Below are positions 1 through 6,500 of a stretch of 17,456 bases of DNA, in pieces. The stretch is from NCBI GenBank assembly GCA_001871435.1, contig MNVC01000005.1, positions 1 to 17,456 of the forward strand, read 5' to 3'. Every line of letters begins with the position of its first letter. Within the stretch, counting starts at the first letter, position 1. The stretch is from Candidatus Magasanikbacteria bacterium CG1_02_32_51 (lineage in GTDB: Bacteria; Patescibacteriota; Patescibacteriia; Magasanikbacterales; UBA922). The notes below the pieces were generated by a model, which had not been told where the DNA came from, ran no database searches, and saw only the letters and a list, made by a program, of their open reading frames with translations. The position numbers were made by a program, and so were the translations under genes.

Positions 1-107
1 TATCCGTTTTCCCCTTATAAATAAATCGTTTTCGGAGCGGAGCGGAGAAAACACCTTATACCCCTCTTTAGTTAATGAAAAAGAAATTTTAAAATTTTTT
101 AAAACAA

Positions 108-123
108 TTGGGCTATCGCCCAA
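108..123 (-). terminator. Candidate minus-strand stem-loop terminator
   Basis: TTGGGC (108-113) pairs with GCCCAA (118-123) around a TATC loop. Read on the minus strand, the stem is followed by TTGTTTT. It lies about 190 bp beyond the stop of the minus-strand cupredoxin gene and could be a second terminator for it. The stem is only 6 bp, so support is modest. Confidence 0.35.
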
Positions 124-211
124 AAAAGAAAAGGAATATTTCAGCTAACACCCGTTATACGAACTCCTTAAAATAATAGCTAAAATATGCTATAATTTTT
201 TTGATTTATTC

Positions 212-233
212 CTTATAGGAAGTTTCCTATAAG
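212..233. repeat. Perfect 10-bp stem-loop
   Basis: CTTATAGGAA (212-221) is followed two bases later by its exact reverse complement (224-233). There is no T-tract on either side, so it is not an obvious terminator. It sits just downstream of an extended -10-like box and could be the body of a small RNA or an isolated palindrome. Confidence 0.4.
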
Positions 234-280
234 ATTGTAATTATTATAGTGTTTTTTATGAAATATAACAAGACTTTATA

Positions 281-306
281 AAAATAATCCTGACAGGATT
301 ATTTTT
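281..306 (-). terminator. Bidirectional Rho-independent terminator after the cupredoxin gene
   Basis: An 11-bp perfect stem (281-291 with 295-305) closes on a 3-base loop. The stem flanks are A-rich on one side and T-rich on the other, giving a U-tract in either direction. It starts 7 bp past the stop codon of the minus-strand gene at 313-669, where its terminator is expected. Confidence 0.7.
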
Positions 307-312
307 ATTTAT

Positions 313-669
313 TTATTTCACAATAATTTTTCCCTTTATTGAAGGATGAATGTCACAGATGTAGTCAAATTCTCCCAGAGTTGTAAAAGTAAAGCTAAAT
401 TTGTCACCTTTGTTTAGTATCTTACTTTCAAACAAATTTTGAGAGACTATAGTGTGAATCATATTGTCATTGTTTGTCCAGGTAACGGTGGTACCGGCAG
501 TAACAGTTAGTTCTTGTGGTGTGAAGGCAAAATTTTGGATTGTTACACTATTGGAAGAAGTGGTAATAGTGTTGCTGGTGGTTGTGGTGTTTGTAGTAAT
601 TGTTTGGTTGCCACAGCCGGTAAGTATAAAAGGTAGAAAGACTAATAACAAAGATATTTTTTTGAACAT
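313..669 (-). CDS. Plastocyanin/cupredoxin-like lipoprotein
   Basis: 118 residues. The N-terminus is a lipoprotein signal: a charged start, a hydrophobic stretch (about 6-16) and a lipobox L-T-G-C with the lipidated cysteine at 19. A Ser/Thr-rich linker follows (about 21-41), then one cupredoxin domain (42-118). Blue-copper ligands are visible: His72, Cys105 and His108 in a C-x2-H arrangement. The position normally held by the weak axial Met is Ile111 (H-P-S-I-K-G). In cupredoxins and laccases, loss of the axial Met generally raises redox potential. The likely role is a membrane-anchored, outward-facing electron carrier or copper-binding protein; the redox partner is unknown. The gene is divergent from tuf, and a terminator hairpin follows the stop codon. 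Confidence 0.85.
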   Translation of the reverse strand: MFKKISLLLVFLPFILTGCGNQTITTNTTTTSNTITTSSNSVTIQNFAFTPQELTVTAGTTVTWTNNDNMIHTIVSQNLFESKILNKGDKFSFTFTTLGEFDYICDIHPSIKGKIIVK

Positions 670-735
670 AAAATTTGGTGGTTAGGTGATTAATCCGCCC
701 AAGGCGGACAGGGTTTATTATACAATTTATAATAC
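670..735 (-). promoter_or_regulatory. Upstream region of the cupredoxin gene
   Basis: Read on the minus strand, a TATAAT box lies about 50 bp upstream of the start codon, with only a weak -35 candidate. The inferred 5' leader contains the 15-bp palindrome at 694-708. No Shine-Dalgarno sequence precedes the ATG. The promoter assignment is tentative. Confidence 0.35.
694..708. repeat. 15-bp palindromic element TCCGCCCAAGGCGGA
   Basis: Arms TCCGCC/GGCGGA around a 3-base loop. The identical 15-mer recurs inside rpsE (11681-11695) and after the second secY-end copy (15712-15726). Close variants occur at 13827-13860, 14054-14068, 15727-15741 and 16784-16813. It lies in the inferred leader of the cupredoxin gene. 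Confidence 0.8.
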
Positions 736-851
736 CATTTTTCTCTCAATTTCGGCAAATATTTTAGGTCATTTTTTACTATAAATTTTGGTACAAAAAT
801 AGTGTTCAAATATTTTATTTTTATTTTTACAGTTATTCCCCAAGTTAGCTC

Positions 852-880
852 TTGACTTGTTTTCTATTTTAGTTTATAAT
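852..880 (+). promoter_or_regulatory. Sigma-70 promoter of tuf
   Basis: TTGACT (852-857) and TATAAT (875-880) are separated by exactly 17 bp, one mismatch from consensus. Transcription should start near 887, giving a leader of about 120 nt before the tuf ATG at 1010. It is one of two near-consensus promoters serving the ribosomal cluster. Confidence 0.85.
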
Positions 881-909
881 CACACCGCATAATTTTTATG
901 TATTTTTTT

Positions 910-1001
910 GCTCTAAAAGGGCAATATATTTATTAAAATATTCAAGGTCGCTGGACACAAATCTAACGGGGCCATCCTACGTTAGAGCGGCCAAAGCTAC
1001 C
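910..1001 (+). promoter_or_regulatory. Structured 5' leader of tuf
   Basis: A 7-bp hairpin, TCTAACG (962-968) with CGTTAGA (980-986), sits inside an imperfect outer stem (946-954 with 991-1001) that ends 8 bases before the start codon. The 3' arm can instead pair with an upstream 7-mer: GCTCTAA (910-916) with TTAGAGC (982-988). The two pairings are mutually exclusive. This could be a regulatory leader for tuf translation or transcription. The pairing is seen in the sequence; the function is inferred. Confidence 0.45.
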
Positions 1002-1009
1002 ATAGTAAT

Positions 1010-2200
1010 ATGGCAGAATATCAAAGAACCAAGGTTCACGTCAATGTGGGCACAATTGGTCACGTTGACCACGGCAAGACTACCCTTACTGCAGCTATTT
1101 TGAAAGTAGCATCAGCACATGGTTTTATTGCCCAAAACAAAGATATTAGTCAAATTGATGCTGCTCCAGAAGAGCGCGAACGTGGTATTACCATTGCTAC
1201 TGCTCACGTAGAGTATGAGACTGAAAAACGTCATTATGCTCATGTTGATTGTCCAGGCCATGCTGATTATGTCAAAAACATGATTACAGGCGCTGCTCAA
1301 ATGGATGGTGCTATTCTTGTAGTATCAGCCGCTGATGGTCCAATGCCTCAAACTCGTGAACATATTTTGCTTGCTCGTCAAGTTGGTATACCTAGAATTA
1401 TTGTTTTCTTAAACAAAGTTGACCAAGTTTCAGATCCTGAACTTATTGACTTAGTTGAAGAAGAAGTAAAAGATTTGCTCAAAAAATATGATTTTCCTGG
1501 TGATGAAACACCTATTATCCGTGGTAGTGCTCTAAAAGCTCTTGAAAATCCCAATGATCCAGAAGCTTCAAAACCAATAATGGATTTATTGAATGCTTTG
1601 GATACTTATTTTCCAGATCCAGTACGTGATCTAGACAAAGATTTCTTGATGCCTATTGAAGATGTATTTTCAATTGAAGGACGTGGTACTGTAGTTACTG
1701 GTCGTATTGAACGTGGTGTTATAAAGATTGGTGATGAAGTATCTATCGTCGGTATGGCTGAAGAGATTGTCAAAACTACTGTTACTGGTATTGAAATGTT
1801 TAACAAGAGTCTAAGTCAAGGTCAAGCCGGTGACAATGCAGGTGTTCTTCTTCGTGGTACTAAGAAAGAAGAAGTACAACGTGGTCAAGTTTTGGCTAAA
1901 ACAGGTACAATCACTCCTCATACTGAATTTGAAGCTGAAGTAGTTGCTCTTACCAAAGAAGAAGGTGGTCGTCATAAACCTTTTTTCAATGGTTACAAAC
2001 CTCAATTTTACATCCGTACAACTGATGTAACAGGTGATGTAACCTTGCCAGAAGGTACTGAAATGGTTATGCCAGGGGACACTGTCAACTTGAAGATTAA
2101 GCTTATCGTTCCAGTAGCTATGGAAGAAAAAGTACGTTTTGCTATTCGTGAAGGTGGTCGTACTGTAGGAGCTGGTGTCGTAACTAAGATTATCAAATAA
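1010..2200 (+). CDS. tuf: Elongation factor Tu
   Basis: 396 residues, normal EF-Tu length. It delivers aminoacyl-tRNA to the ribosomal A site as a GTP complex. G-domain motifs are complete: P-loop GHVDHGKT (17-24), switch I RGIT (58-61), DCPGH (80-84) with the catalytic His, NKVD (135-138) and SAL (173-175). Domains 2 and 3 follow and are full length. The gene opens the cluster behind its own promoter and leader. No Shine-Dalgarno precedes the ATG, but the N-terminus matches the family. The rpsL-rpsG-fusA genes that usually precede tuf are not in the window; a divergent cupredoxin gene takes their place. A stem-loop without U-tract separates it from rpsJ. Confidence 0.98.
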   Translation: MAEYQRTKVHVNVGTIGHVDHGKTTLTAAILKVASAHGFIAQNKDISQIDAAPEERERGITIATAHVEYETEKRHYAHVDCPGHADYVKNMITGAAQMDGAILVVSAADGPMPQTREHILLARQVGIPRIIVFLNKVDQVSDPELIDLVEEEVKDLLKKYDFPGDETPIIRGSALKALENPNDPEASKPIMDLLNALDTYFPDPVRDLDKDFLMPIEDVFSIEGRGTVVTGRIERGVIKIGDEVSIVGMAEEIVKTTVTGIEMFNKSLSQGQAGDNAGVLLRGTKKEEVQRGQVLAKTGTITPHTEFEAEVVALTKEEGGRHKPFFNGYKPQFYIRTTDVTGDVTLPEGTEMVMPGDTVNLKIKLIVPVAMEEKVRFAIREGGRTVGAGVVTKIIK

Positions 2201-2214
2201 AATTATTATCTTTT

Positions 2215-2243
2215 CAAGCCTCCGATAATTTACCGGAGGCTTG
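2215..2243 (+). promoter_or_regulatory. Intergenic stem-loop between tuf and rpsJ
   Basis: CAAGCCTCCG (2215-2224) and CGGAGGCTTG (2234-2243) form a perfect 10-bp, GC-rich stem with a 9-base loop. No T-tract follows on either strand, so it is not a standard Rho-independent terminator. An RNA-processing, 3'-stabilising or pausing role at the tuf/rpsJ boundary is plausible. Confidence 0.6.
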
Positions 2244-2270
2244 ACTAAGATATATGTAAAATTATTCATT

Positions 2271-2594
2271 ATGTCAGAAGAAAAAATAGAAAATAAATTA
2301 CGTATCAAAATAAAATCTTATGATAGTAAAATTATTGATATTGCTACTAAAACTATTATTGATACAGCAGAGAGAAATAGTGTAAAAGTAGTTGGTCCAG
2401 TACCACTACCTACATCTATCAACAAATACAGTGTCAATCGTGCTACTTTTGTACACAAGACTGCTCAAGAACAATTTGAAATGCGTACTCACAAACGTTT
2501 GATTGATATTCTAAATCCAACTCCAAAAGCCATTGATGCTCTAATGAATTTGAATTTGCCAAGTGGCGTGGATATAGAAATCAAGATGGTCTAA
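2271..2594 (+). CDS. rpsJ: 30S ribosomal protein S10
   Basis: 107 residues; the family is usually 100-105. S10 is in the 30S head and also acts with NusB in antitermination. The conserved core is visible: LRIKIKSYD near the start, GPVPLPT in the middle and the RTHKR block. An in-frame ATG at 2241 would add ten residues that overlap the upstream stem-loop and do not fit the family, so 2271 is preferred. The gene is separated from rplC by 334 bp containing a promoter and attenuator, so it may be transcribed mainly with tuf. Confidence 0.96.
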   Translation: MSEEKIENKLRIKIKSYDSKIIDIATKTIIDTAERNSVKVVGPVPLPTSINKYSVNRATFVHKTAQEQFEMRTHKRLIDILNPTPKAIDALMNLNLPSGVDIEIKMV

Positions 2595-2670
2595 TCATCT
2601 GTTCACAAAAGTTGTTCGTTTAGTACTTTAAAAAAGTTATCAAGTTGGGGATATATCAACAATACAGTCC

Positions 2671-2699
2671 TTGACATTTTATTTTGTTTGCGTTAAAAT
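2671..2699 (+). promoter_or_regulatory. Strong internal promoter upstream of rplC
   Basis: TTGACA (2671-2676), a 17-bp spacer, and TAAAAT (2694-2699). This is the best -35 box in the window. Transcription should start near 2706, giving a leader of about 220 nt before rplC. The 334-bp rpsJ-rplC gap thus holds this promoter, a structured leader (an imperfect stem with GCCTT/AAGGC and ACCA/TGGT at about 2844-2871) and the hairpin at 2871-2923. Confidence 0.85.
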
Positions 2700-2870
2700 A
2701 GTCACGTTGTTAATTATACATTATTTAGACACGATACAACTTGTTTCAAAATAGATAAGATCTAGGCTAAGTAAAGCTTTAGAAAACATCTAAAATATAA
2801 GAAGTTGTTAGTTGGAGGTTTTCATTACATTTATTAATAATACGCCTTACAACCATTTTGGTCTTGAAGG

Positions 2871-2923
2871 CTAGAGATGAATACAACAAACAATTGTTTG
2901 AGTTATTCATTTCTAGTTTTTTT
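2871..2923 (+). terminator. Attenuator-like terminator just upstream of rplC
   Basis: A 13-bp stem (2871-2883 with 2904-2916, one G-U pair) encloses an inner perfect stem CAAAC/GTTTG. It is followed directly by seven T residues (2917-2923). This is a textbook Rho-independent terminator, yet it lies 5 bases before the rplC start and downstream of a strong promoter. All of rplC to secY must be transcribed through it, so conditional read-through is likely. In E. coli, L4 represses the S10 operon by promoting termination in its leader. An analogous loop here is inference. Confidence 0.75.
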
Positions 2924-2928
2924 ATATT

Positions 2929-3705
2929 ATGAAATTTATTATCGGAAAAAAATTAGACATGACACAGGTCTTCCGTGAAGATGGTACTGTAGTTCCAGTA
3001 ACCAGAATTCAAGCCGGACCTTGTACTGTTACCAAGGTTAATACTGAGGAAAAAGATGGCGTAAAATCAGTCCAAATTGGTTTTGGTATCCAAAAATTAT
3101 TTAGATTGACCAAACCAGAAAAAGGACATTTGAAGGGTATAAGTATAGCTGGTAATCAAAATGTTACTGTGCGAAACTTACACAATTTCAAAAATGATAA
3201 TGACTTGAAGCGTGGTGATGTCTTTACAATTAGTATTTTTGAAAAAGGAGAAAAAGTTCAAGTGACAGGTAATTCCAAAGGTAGGGGTTTTCAAGGTGTT
3301 GTCAAACGTCATGGTTTCCATGGATCTCCAGCTTCTCATGGTCACAAAGATCAATTACGTATGCCTGGTAGTATTGGTGCCGGTGGAGTACAACATGTCT
3401 TCAAAGATACTCGTATGGCTGGTCATATGGGAGATGTCCAAATTACTGTCAAAAATTTAGAAATAGTAGAAATACATCCCGAAAATAATGAAATTTGGGT
3501 CAAAGGTGCTGTACCTGGTGCTAGAAATGGTGTATTATATATTTCCACCGATGCTGGTCAAATTGTTCCTCAATTAGTAGAAGAAACAGTTTCAGAAACA
3601 AAAATTGAAGAAAATATTTTAGAAGATAAAAAAGAATCAGCTATAACTGAAGAAAAAGAGTCCGCCTCTGCTGAAGCTTTTGCGGACAAGGAAGAATCTA
3701 AATAG
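2929..3705 (+). CDS. rplC: 50S ribosomal protein L3 with extended C-terminal tail
   Basis: 258 residues against about 209 in E. coli. L3 is an early 50S assembly protein whose extended loop approaches the peptidyl transferase centre. The start MKFIIGKKLDMTQVF and the loop with SPASHGHKDQLRMPGSIG-type sequence (about residues 134-152) are typical. After the normal end (about 212) comes an acidic/Lys-rich tail containing a 26-bp palindromic element in frame (3661-3686), encoding SASAEAFAD. The tail is probably disordered. The start is immediately behind the attenuator, and rplD follows after 8 bp. Confidence 0.97.
   Translation: MKFIIGKKLDMTQVFREDGTVVPVTRIQAGPCTVTKVNTEEKDGVKSVQIGFGIQKLFRLTKPEKGHLKGISIAGNQNVTVRNLHNFKNDNDLKRGDVFTISIFEKGEKVQVTGNSKGRGFQGVVKRHGFHGSPASHGHKDQLRMPGSIGAGGVQHVFKDTRMAGHMGDVQITVKNLEIVEIHPENNEIWVKGAVPGARNGVLYISTDAGQIVPQLVEETVSETKIEENILEDKKESAITEEKESASAEAFADKEESK
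3661..3686 (+). repeat. In-frame 26-bp palindromic element in rplC tail
   Basis: Terminal arms TCCGCC and TGCGGA pair at five of six positions and flank a 14-base centre. It is one of four elements of identical length and frame in r-protein tails; the others are at 6444-6469, 11738-11763 and 11822-11847. All encode variants of S-A-S-A-[EKQ]-A-x-A-D-K. Stem position 3 is C-G here and A-T in two other copies, a compensatory change. Confidence 0.75.
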
Positions 3706-3713
3706 TTTTATAT

Positions 3714-4349
3714 ATGACAAAAGTTGCAATGTACAATAGTAAAGGTGAACCAGTAAAAGATCTTGAATTGAGTGAAGCTGTTTTTGCTACACCTATCAAC
3801 AAAGGAATTGTTCATCAAGTATTTGTAGCATTGCGTGCTAATGCTAGACAACCTTGGGCTGATACCAAAGATAGAAGTGAAGTCTCTGGTGGTGGTCGCA
3901 AACCTTGGAAACAAAAAGGTACTGGGCGTGCTCGTCATGGTTCAAATCGCTCTCCAATCTGGAGTGGTGGTGGTATTACTTTTGGACCTTTGAGTGATCG
4001 TAATTACAAACAAAAAATAAACAAAAAAGTAAAAAACCTTGTTACTAGAATGTGTTTGACTGATAAACTTTTGGAAAATAAATTAGTAGTTTTGGATAAA
4101 TTTGATTTTGAAGGAAAAACAAAAGACATGATTGTTCTGAGTAAAAAATTGTTTAAAGAAGTTAGAAAAACCCTAGTAGTTTTGACTGACGTCAATGCAG
4201 AAGAAGCAATCAAGTCTTTACGTAATATCAAAGCTTTTGATATTGTAAGAGCACAAGATGTCAATGTTTTAGATTTATTACAACATCAGTATTTGCTTAT
4301 TTCGCAGGATGGTGTAAAATTTTTAGAAAATCGTTTAATAAAAAAATAA
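3714..4349 (+). CDS. rplD: 50S ribosomal protein L4
   Basis: 211 residues, normal length. L4 lines the peptide exit tunnel and in E. coli also autoregulates the S10 operon. The conserved central loop GGGRKPWKQKGTGRARHGS followed by RSPIWSGGG is present (about residues 62-88). The C-terminal half (NVLDLLQHQYLLIS) fits the Rossmann-like core. No Shine-Dalgarno is seen, only TATAT before the ATG. Its regulatory role makes the terminator upstream of rplC of interest. Confidence 0.96.
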   Translation: MTKVAMYNSKGEPVKDLELSEAVFATPINKGIVHQVFVALRANARQPWADTKDRSEVSGGGRKPWKQKGTGRARHGSNRSPIWSGGGITFGPLSDRNYKQKINKKVKNLVTRMCLTDKLLENKLVVLDKFDFEGKTKDMIVLSKKLFKEVRKTLVVLTDVNAEEAIKSLRNIKAFDIVRAQDVNVLDLLQHQYLLISQDGVKFLENRLIKK

Positions 4350-4369
4350 TTTAGTTTTTAGATATTTAT

Positions 4370-4792
4370 ATGGGTTTACTAGATAAGTGGTCAAAAAAAC
4401 AAGATAAAAAAACACTAGATACAGTTGTCAAAACTGAGGGTTCTGTTAAAACTACCAAAAGTGTTGGAAAGACTAAAGAAACAAAAAAAGTTGTCTCTTC
4501 TGTTAGAGGTTCAGCTTATCGTGTAATTTTAAAACCTTTGGTAAGTGAAAAAGCTAGTGCTGCTGAAATTAATGGTAGATACACTTTTTTGGTAAATGCC
4601 AAAAATAATAAAACAGAAATCAAACAAGCTATAAAACAGATTTATGGTATAGTACCTATTGATGTCAATGTTATGAATTTTGAAGGTAAGCGTACTCGTT
4701 CTGGCACTTTGCTTGGCAAAAGAACAGATTACAAAAAAGCAATAGTAACTTTAGCAAAAGGACATACTATCAATATCCATGAAGGTGTTTAA
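4370..4792 (+). CDS. rplW: 50S ribosomal protein L23 with N-terminal extension
   Basis: 140 residues against about 95-100 for most L23 proteins. L23 sits at the tunnel exit and docks trigger factor and SRP. The conserved part starts near residue 50 (YRVILKPLVSEKAS) and continues with YTFLVNAKNNKTEIKQAI and the RTRSG loop. The first 45 or so residues are Lys/Thr-rich and not part of the usual fold. The frame is open from 4370 without a better internal start, so the extension looks genuine. Such an extension could alter contacts at the exit port. Confidence 0.94.
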   Translation: MGLLDKWSKKQDKKTLDTVVKTEGSVKTTKSVGKTKETKKVVSSVRGSAYRVILKPLVSEKASAAEINGRYTFLVNAKNNKTEIKQAIKQIYGIVPIDVNVMNFEGKRTRSGTLLGKRTDYKKAIVTLAKGHTINIHEGV

Positions 4793-4807
4793 TTAATTAT
4801 TGACTAT

Positions 4808-5656
4808 ATGGCAGTTACAAAGTATAAACCAACAAGTCCAGGCAGACGCCACTCTAGCGTTCAAGATTTTTCTGATATCACAAAAACTAAACCAGAAAAG
4901 TCTTTGATTACTACCAAGAAAAAAAACTCTGGTAGAAATAATGTTGGCAAAATAACTATACGTCATCGTGGTGGTGGTACAAAACGTTTTTATAGACATG
5001 TTGATTTTGCTCGTATTAATTTTGATATACCTTTGACTGTTATGGCTATTGAATATGATCCAAATCGTGGACCTCGTATTGCTTTGATGGAAGACAAAGA
5101 TGGCAACAAATCTTATATTTTAGCTGAAGCAAAAATGAAAGTTGGAGATGTGGTAGTTTCCTCAAAAAAGAAAATTGAAGCCAAACCAGGTAATCGTATG
5201 CCTTTGGAATTTATTCCTTCAAGTTTAAATGTTTATAATGTGGAAATGGAACCAGGCAAGGGTGGTCAAATGGTTCGTGGTGCTGGTAATTCTGCTCAGC
5301 TCATGGTTATTGAAGGTAAATATGCTCAGCTAAGATTGCCATCTACTGAAGTTAGATTGTTTGCCAAAGAATGTATGGCTACTGTTGGACAATTGAGTAA
5401 TTCAGATTACAAACTTGTACGTTGGGGCAAAGCTGGTAGAATGAGATACAAAGGTTTTAGACCTACTGTTACAGGCAAAAACATGAATGCGGTAGATCAC
5501 CCTCATGGTGGTGGTGAAGGTCATAGTCCTATTGGTTTGAGAAGGGGACCTCGTACTAAGTGGGGCAAGCCTGCTCTAGGTGTGAAGACTCGTAAACCAA
5601 AACAATCCAGTAGTAAGTTTATAATTTCCAGAAGAAAAAGTAAAAAGAAAAAATAA
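4808..5656 (+). CDS. rplB: 50S ribosomal protein L2
   Basis: 282 residues, close to the usual 273-277. L2 is needed for subunit association and supports the peptidyl transferase centre. The N-terminal RNA-binding motif RHRGGGTKRFYR (52-63) and the conserved DHPHGGGEG (230-238) with its functionally important histidines are both intact. The C-terminus ends in a basic run. Starts MAVTKYKPTSPGRR, the standard family start. Confidence 0.98.
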   Translation: MAVTKYKPTSPGRRHSSVQDFSDITKTKPEKSLITTKKKNSGRNNVGKITIRHRGGGTKRFYRHVDFARINFDIPLTVMAIEYDPNRGPRIALMEDKDGNKSYILAEAKMKVGDVVVSSKKKIEAKPGNRMPLEFIPSSLNVYNVEMEPGKGGQMVRGAGNSAQLMVIEGKYAQLRLPSTEVRLFAKECMATVGQLSNSDYKLVRWGKAGRMRYKGFRPTVTGKNMNAVDHPHGGGEGHSPIGLRRGPRTKWGKPALGVKTRKPKQSSSKFIISRRKSKKKK

Positions 5657-5678
5657 TATTATTTAAAAAAATTAATTT

Positions 5679-5996
5679 ATGTCTAGAAGTTTGAAAAAAG
5701 GACCTTTTATTGATCCAAGGTTACTTGAAAAATTAAAGAAAGCCCAAGATGCAGGTGACAAAAAACCTATCAAAACTTGGTCTCGTACTTGTACAATTAC
5801 TCCTGAAATGGTGGGTGTCAACTTTTTAGTACACAATGGAAAAGATTTTTTGGAAGTATTTGTTGATGAAAATAAAGTTGGACATAAACTTGGTGAATTT
5901 TCTCCAACTCGTAAATTTAGGGGACATGGTGGTAAGATGGCCAAAGAACAGACCAAAACCACAACCCAACCATCAGCAACACCACTAAAAAAATAG
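5679..5996 (+). CDS. rpsS: 30S ribosomal protein S19
   Basis: 105 residues; the family is usually 88-95. S19 binds 16S rRNA in the 30S head with S13. Signature features include MSRSLKKGPF at the start, KTWSRTCTITPEMVG in the middle and GHKLGEFSPTRKFRGHGG at the end of the fold. The final 12-15 residues (Thr/Gln/Pro-rich) are an extra tail. rplV begins 7 bp after the stop. Confidence 0.97.
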   Translation: MSRSLKKGPFIDPRLLEKLKKAQDAGDKKPIKTWSRTCTITPEMVGVNFLVHNGKDFLEVFVDENKVGHKLGEFSPTRKFRGHGGKMAKEQTKTTTQPSATPLKK

Positions 5997-6002
5997 TTTT
6001 AT

Positions 6003-6479
6003 ATGAAAGTACAAACAAAAGCACAATTAAGATTTTTACGAATGAGTCCTCAAAAAGTAAGATTAGTGGCTGGTTTGGTTCGTGGTATGAAAGTCAAAAA
6101 TGCTTTGGATCAATTGCAATTCAATAGCAAACAAGCTGCACTTCCTGTCAAAAAATTGATTGAGTCAGCTGTAGCCAATGCTATTCACAATGATCAAGTC
6201 AAAGTAGATACCTTGAAAATTGAGACTATTTTTGTAAATGAAGGTTCTGTACTACACCGTTGGATGCCAAGAGCTATGGGTAGAGCTACTCCATTGCGTA
6301 AACGAAGCTCTCATGTTACTGTTATTTTGACTGGTGAAGTTGATGAAACAAAAAAGAAAACTGAAAAAAAAGAAGTTAAAGAAGCTAAAATAGAAGAAAC
6401 AAAAAAAGAAGAAATAAAAAAAGAAATTACTAAAAAAACTAAATCAGCCTCTGCTAAAGCTACGGCTGACAAGAAATAA
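6003..6479 (+). CDS. rplV: 50S ribosomal protein L22 with charged C-terminal tail
   Basis: 158 residues against about 110 in E. coli. L22 spans the 50S and its beta-hairpin lines the exit tunnel. The core is normal: RMSPQKVRLVAGLVRG near the start and the tunnel hairpin with HRWMPRAMGRATPLRKRSSH (about 80-99). From about residue 113 there is a Lys/Glu-rich tail that ends in a 26-bp palindromic element in frame (6444-6469) encoding SASAKATAD. The tail is probably disordered. Confidence 0.96.
   Translation: MKVQTKAQLRFLRMSPQKVRLVAGLVRGMKVKNALDQLQFNSKQAALPVKKLIESAVANAIHNDQVKVDTLKIETIFVNEGSVLHRWMPRAMGRATPLRKRSSHVTVILTGEVDETKKKTEKKEVKEAKIEETKKEEIKKEITKKTKSASAKATADKK
6444..6469 (+). repeat. In-frame 26-bp palindromic element in rplV tail
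   Basis: Arms TCAGCC and GGCTGA pair perfectly over six positions. The length and reading frame are the same as in the rplC element, and the central TCTGCT-AAGCT is shared with it. The arm differs at position 3 (A-T instead of C-G) with both sides changed together. The encoded peptide is SASAKATAD followed by KK. Confidence 0.75.
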
Positions 6480-6500
6480 TTAGACAATAAATCATTGACT

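Larger units (their letters stand above)
1..312. other. Gene-poor left edge
   Basis: No convincing protein gene is visible here. Structures seen include a triple GGAGC direct repeat at about 36-49, a stem-loop at 108-123, an extended -10-like TGCTATAAT ending at 196, a perfect 10-bp stem at 212-233, and a bidirectional terminator at 281-306. A 7-codon ATG reading frame at 258-281 is too short to call. The -10-like box, stem and terminator could together make a roughly 100-nt untranslated transcript, but the matching -35 box is poor, so this is only a possibility. Confidence 0.4.

Noticed and set aside
464..685. Open frame of 73 codons opposite the cupredoxin gene
   Set aside because: It is the antisense of a Thr/Val-rich coding region and has no recognisable domain. 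The minus-strand frame has a signal peptide and copper ligands.
946..1001. Possible tRNA upstream of tuf
   Set aside because: Some tuf genes are preceded by tRNAs, but no T-loop GTTCGA-type sequence or cloverleaf can be built here; the pairing is a simple nested hairpin.
2215..2243. Terminator ending a separate tuf transcript
   Set aside because: The stem is strong, but no T-tract follows on the + strand, so termination there is not supported; it is listed as an unassigned stem-loop.
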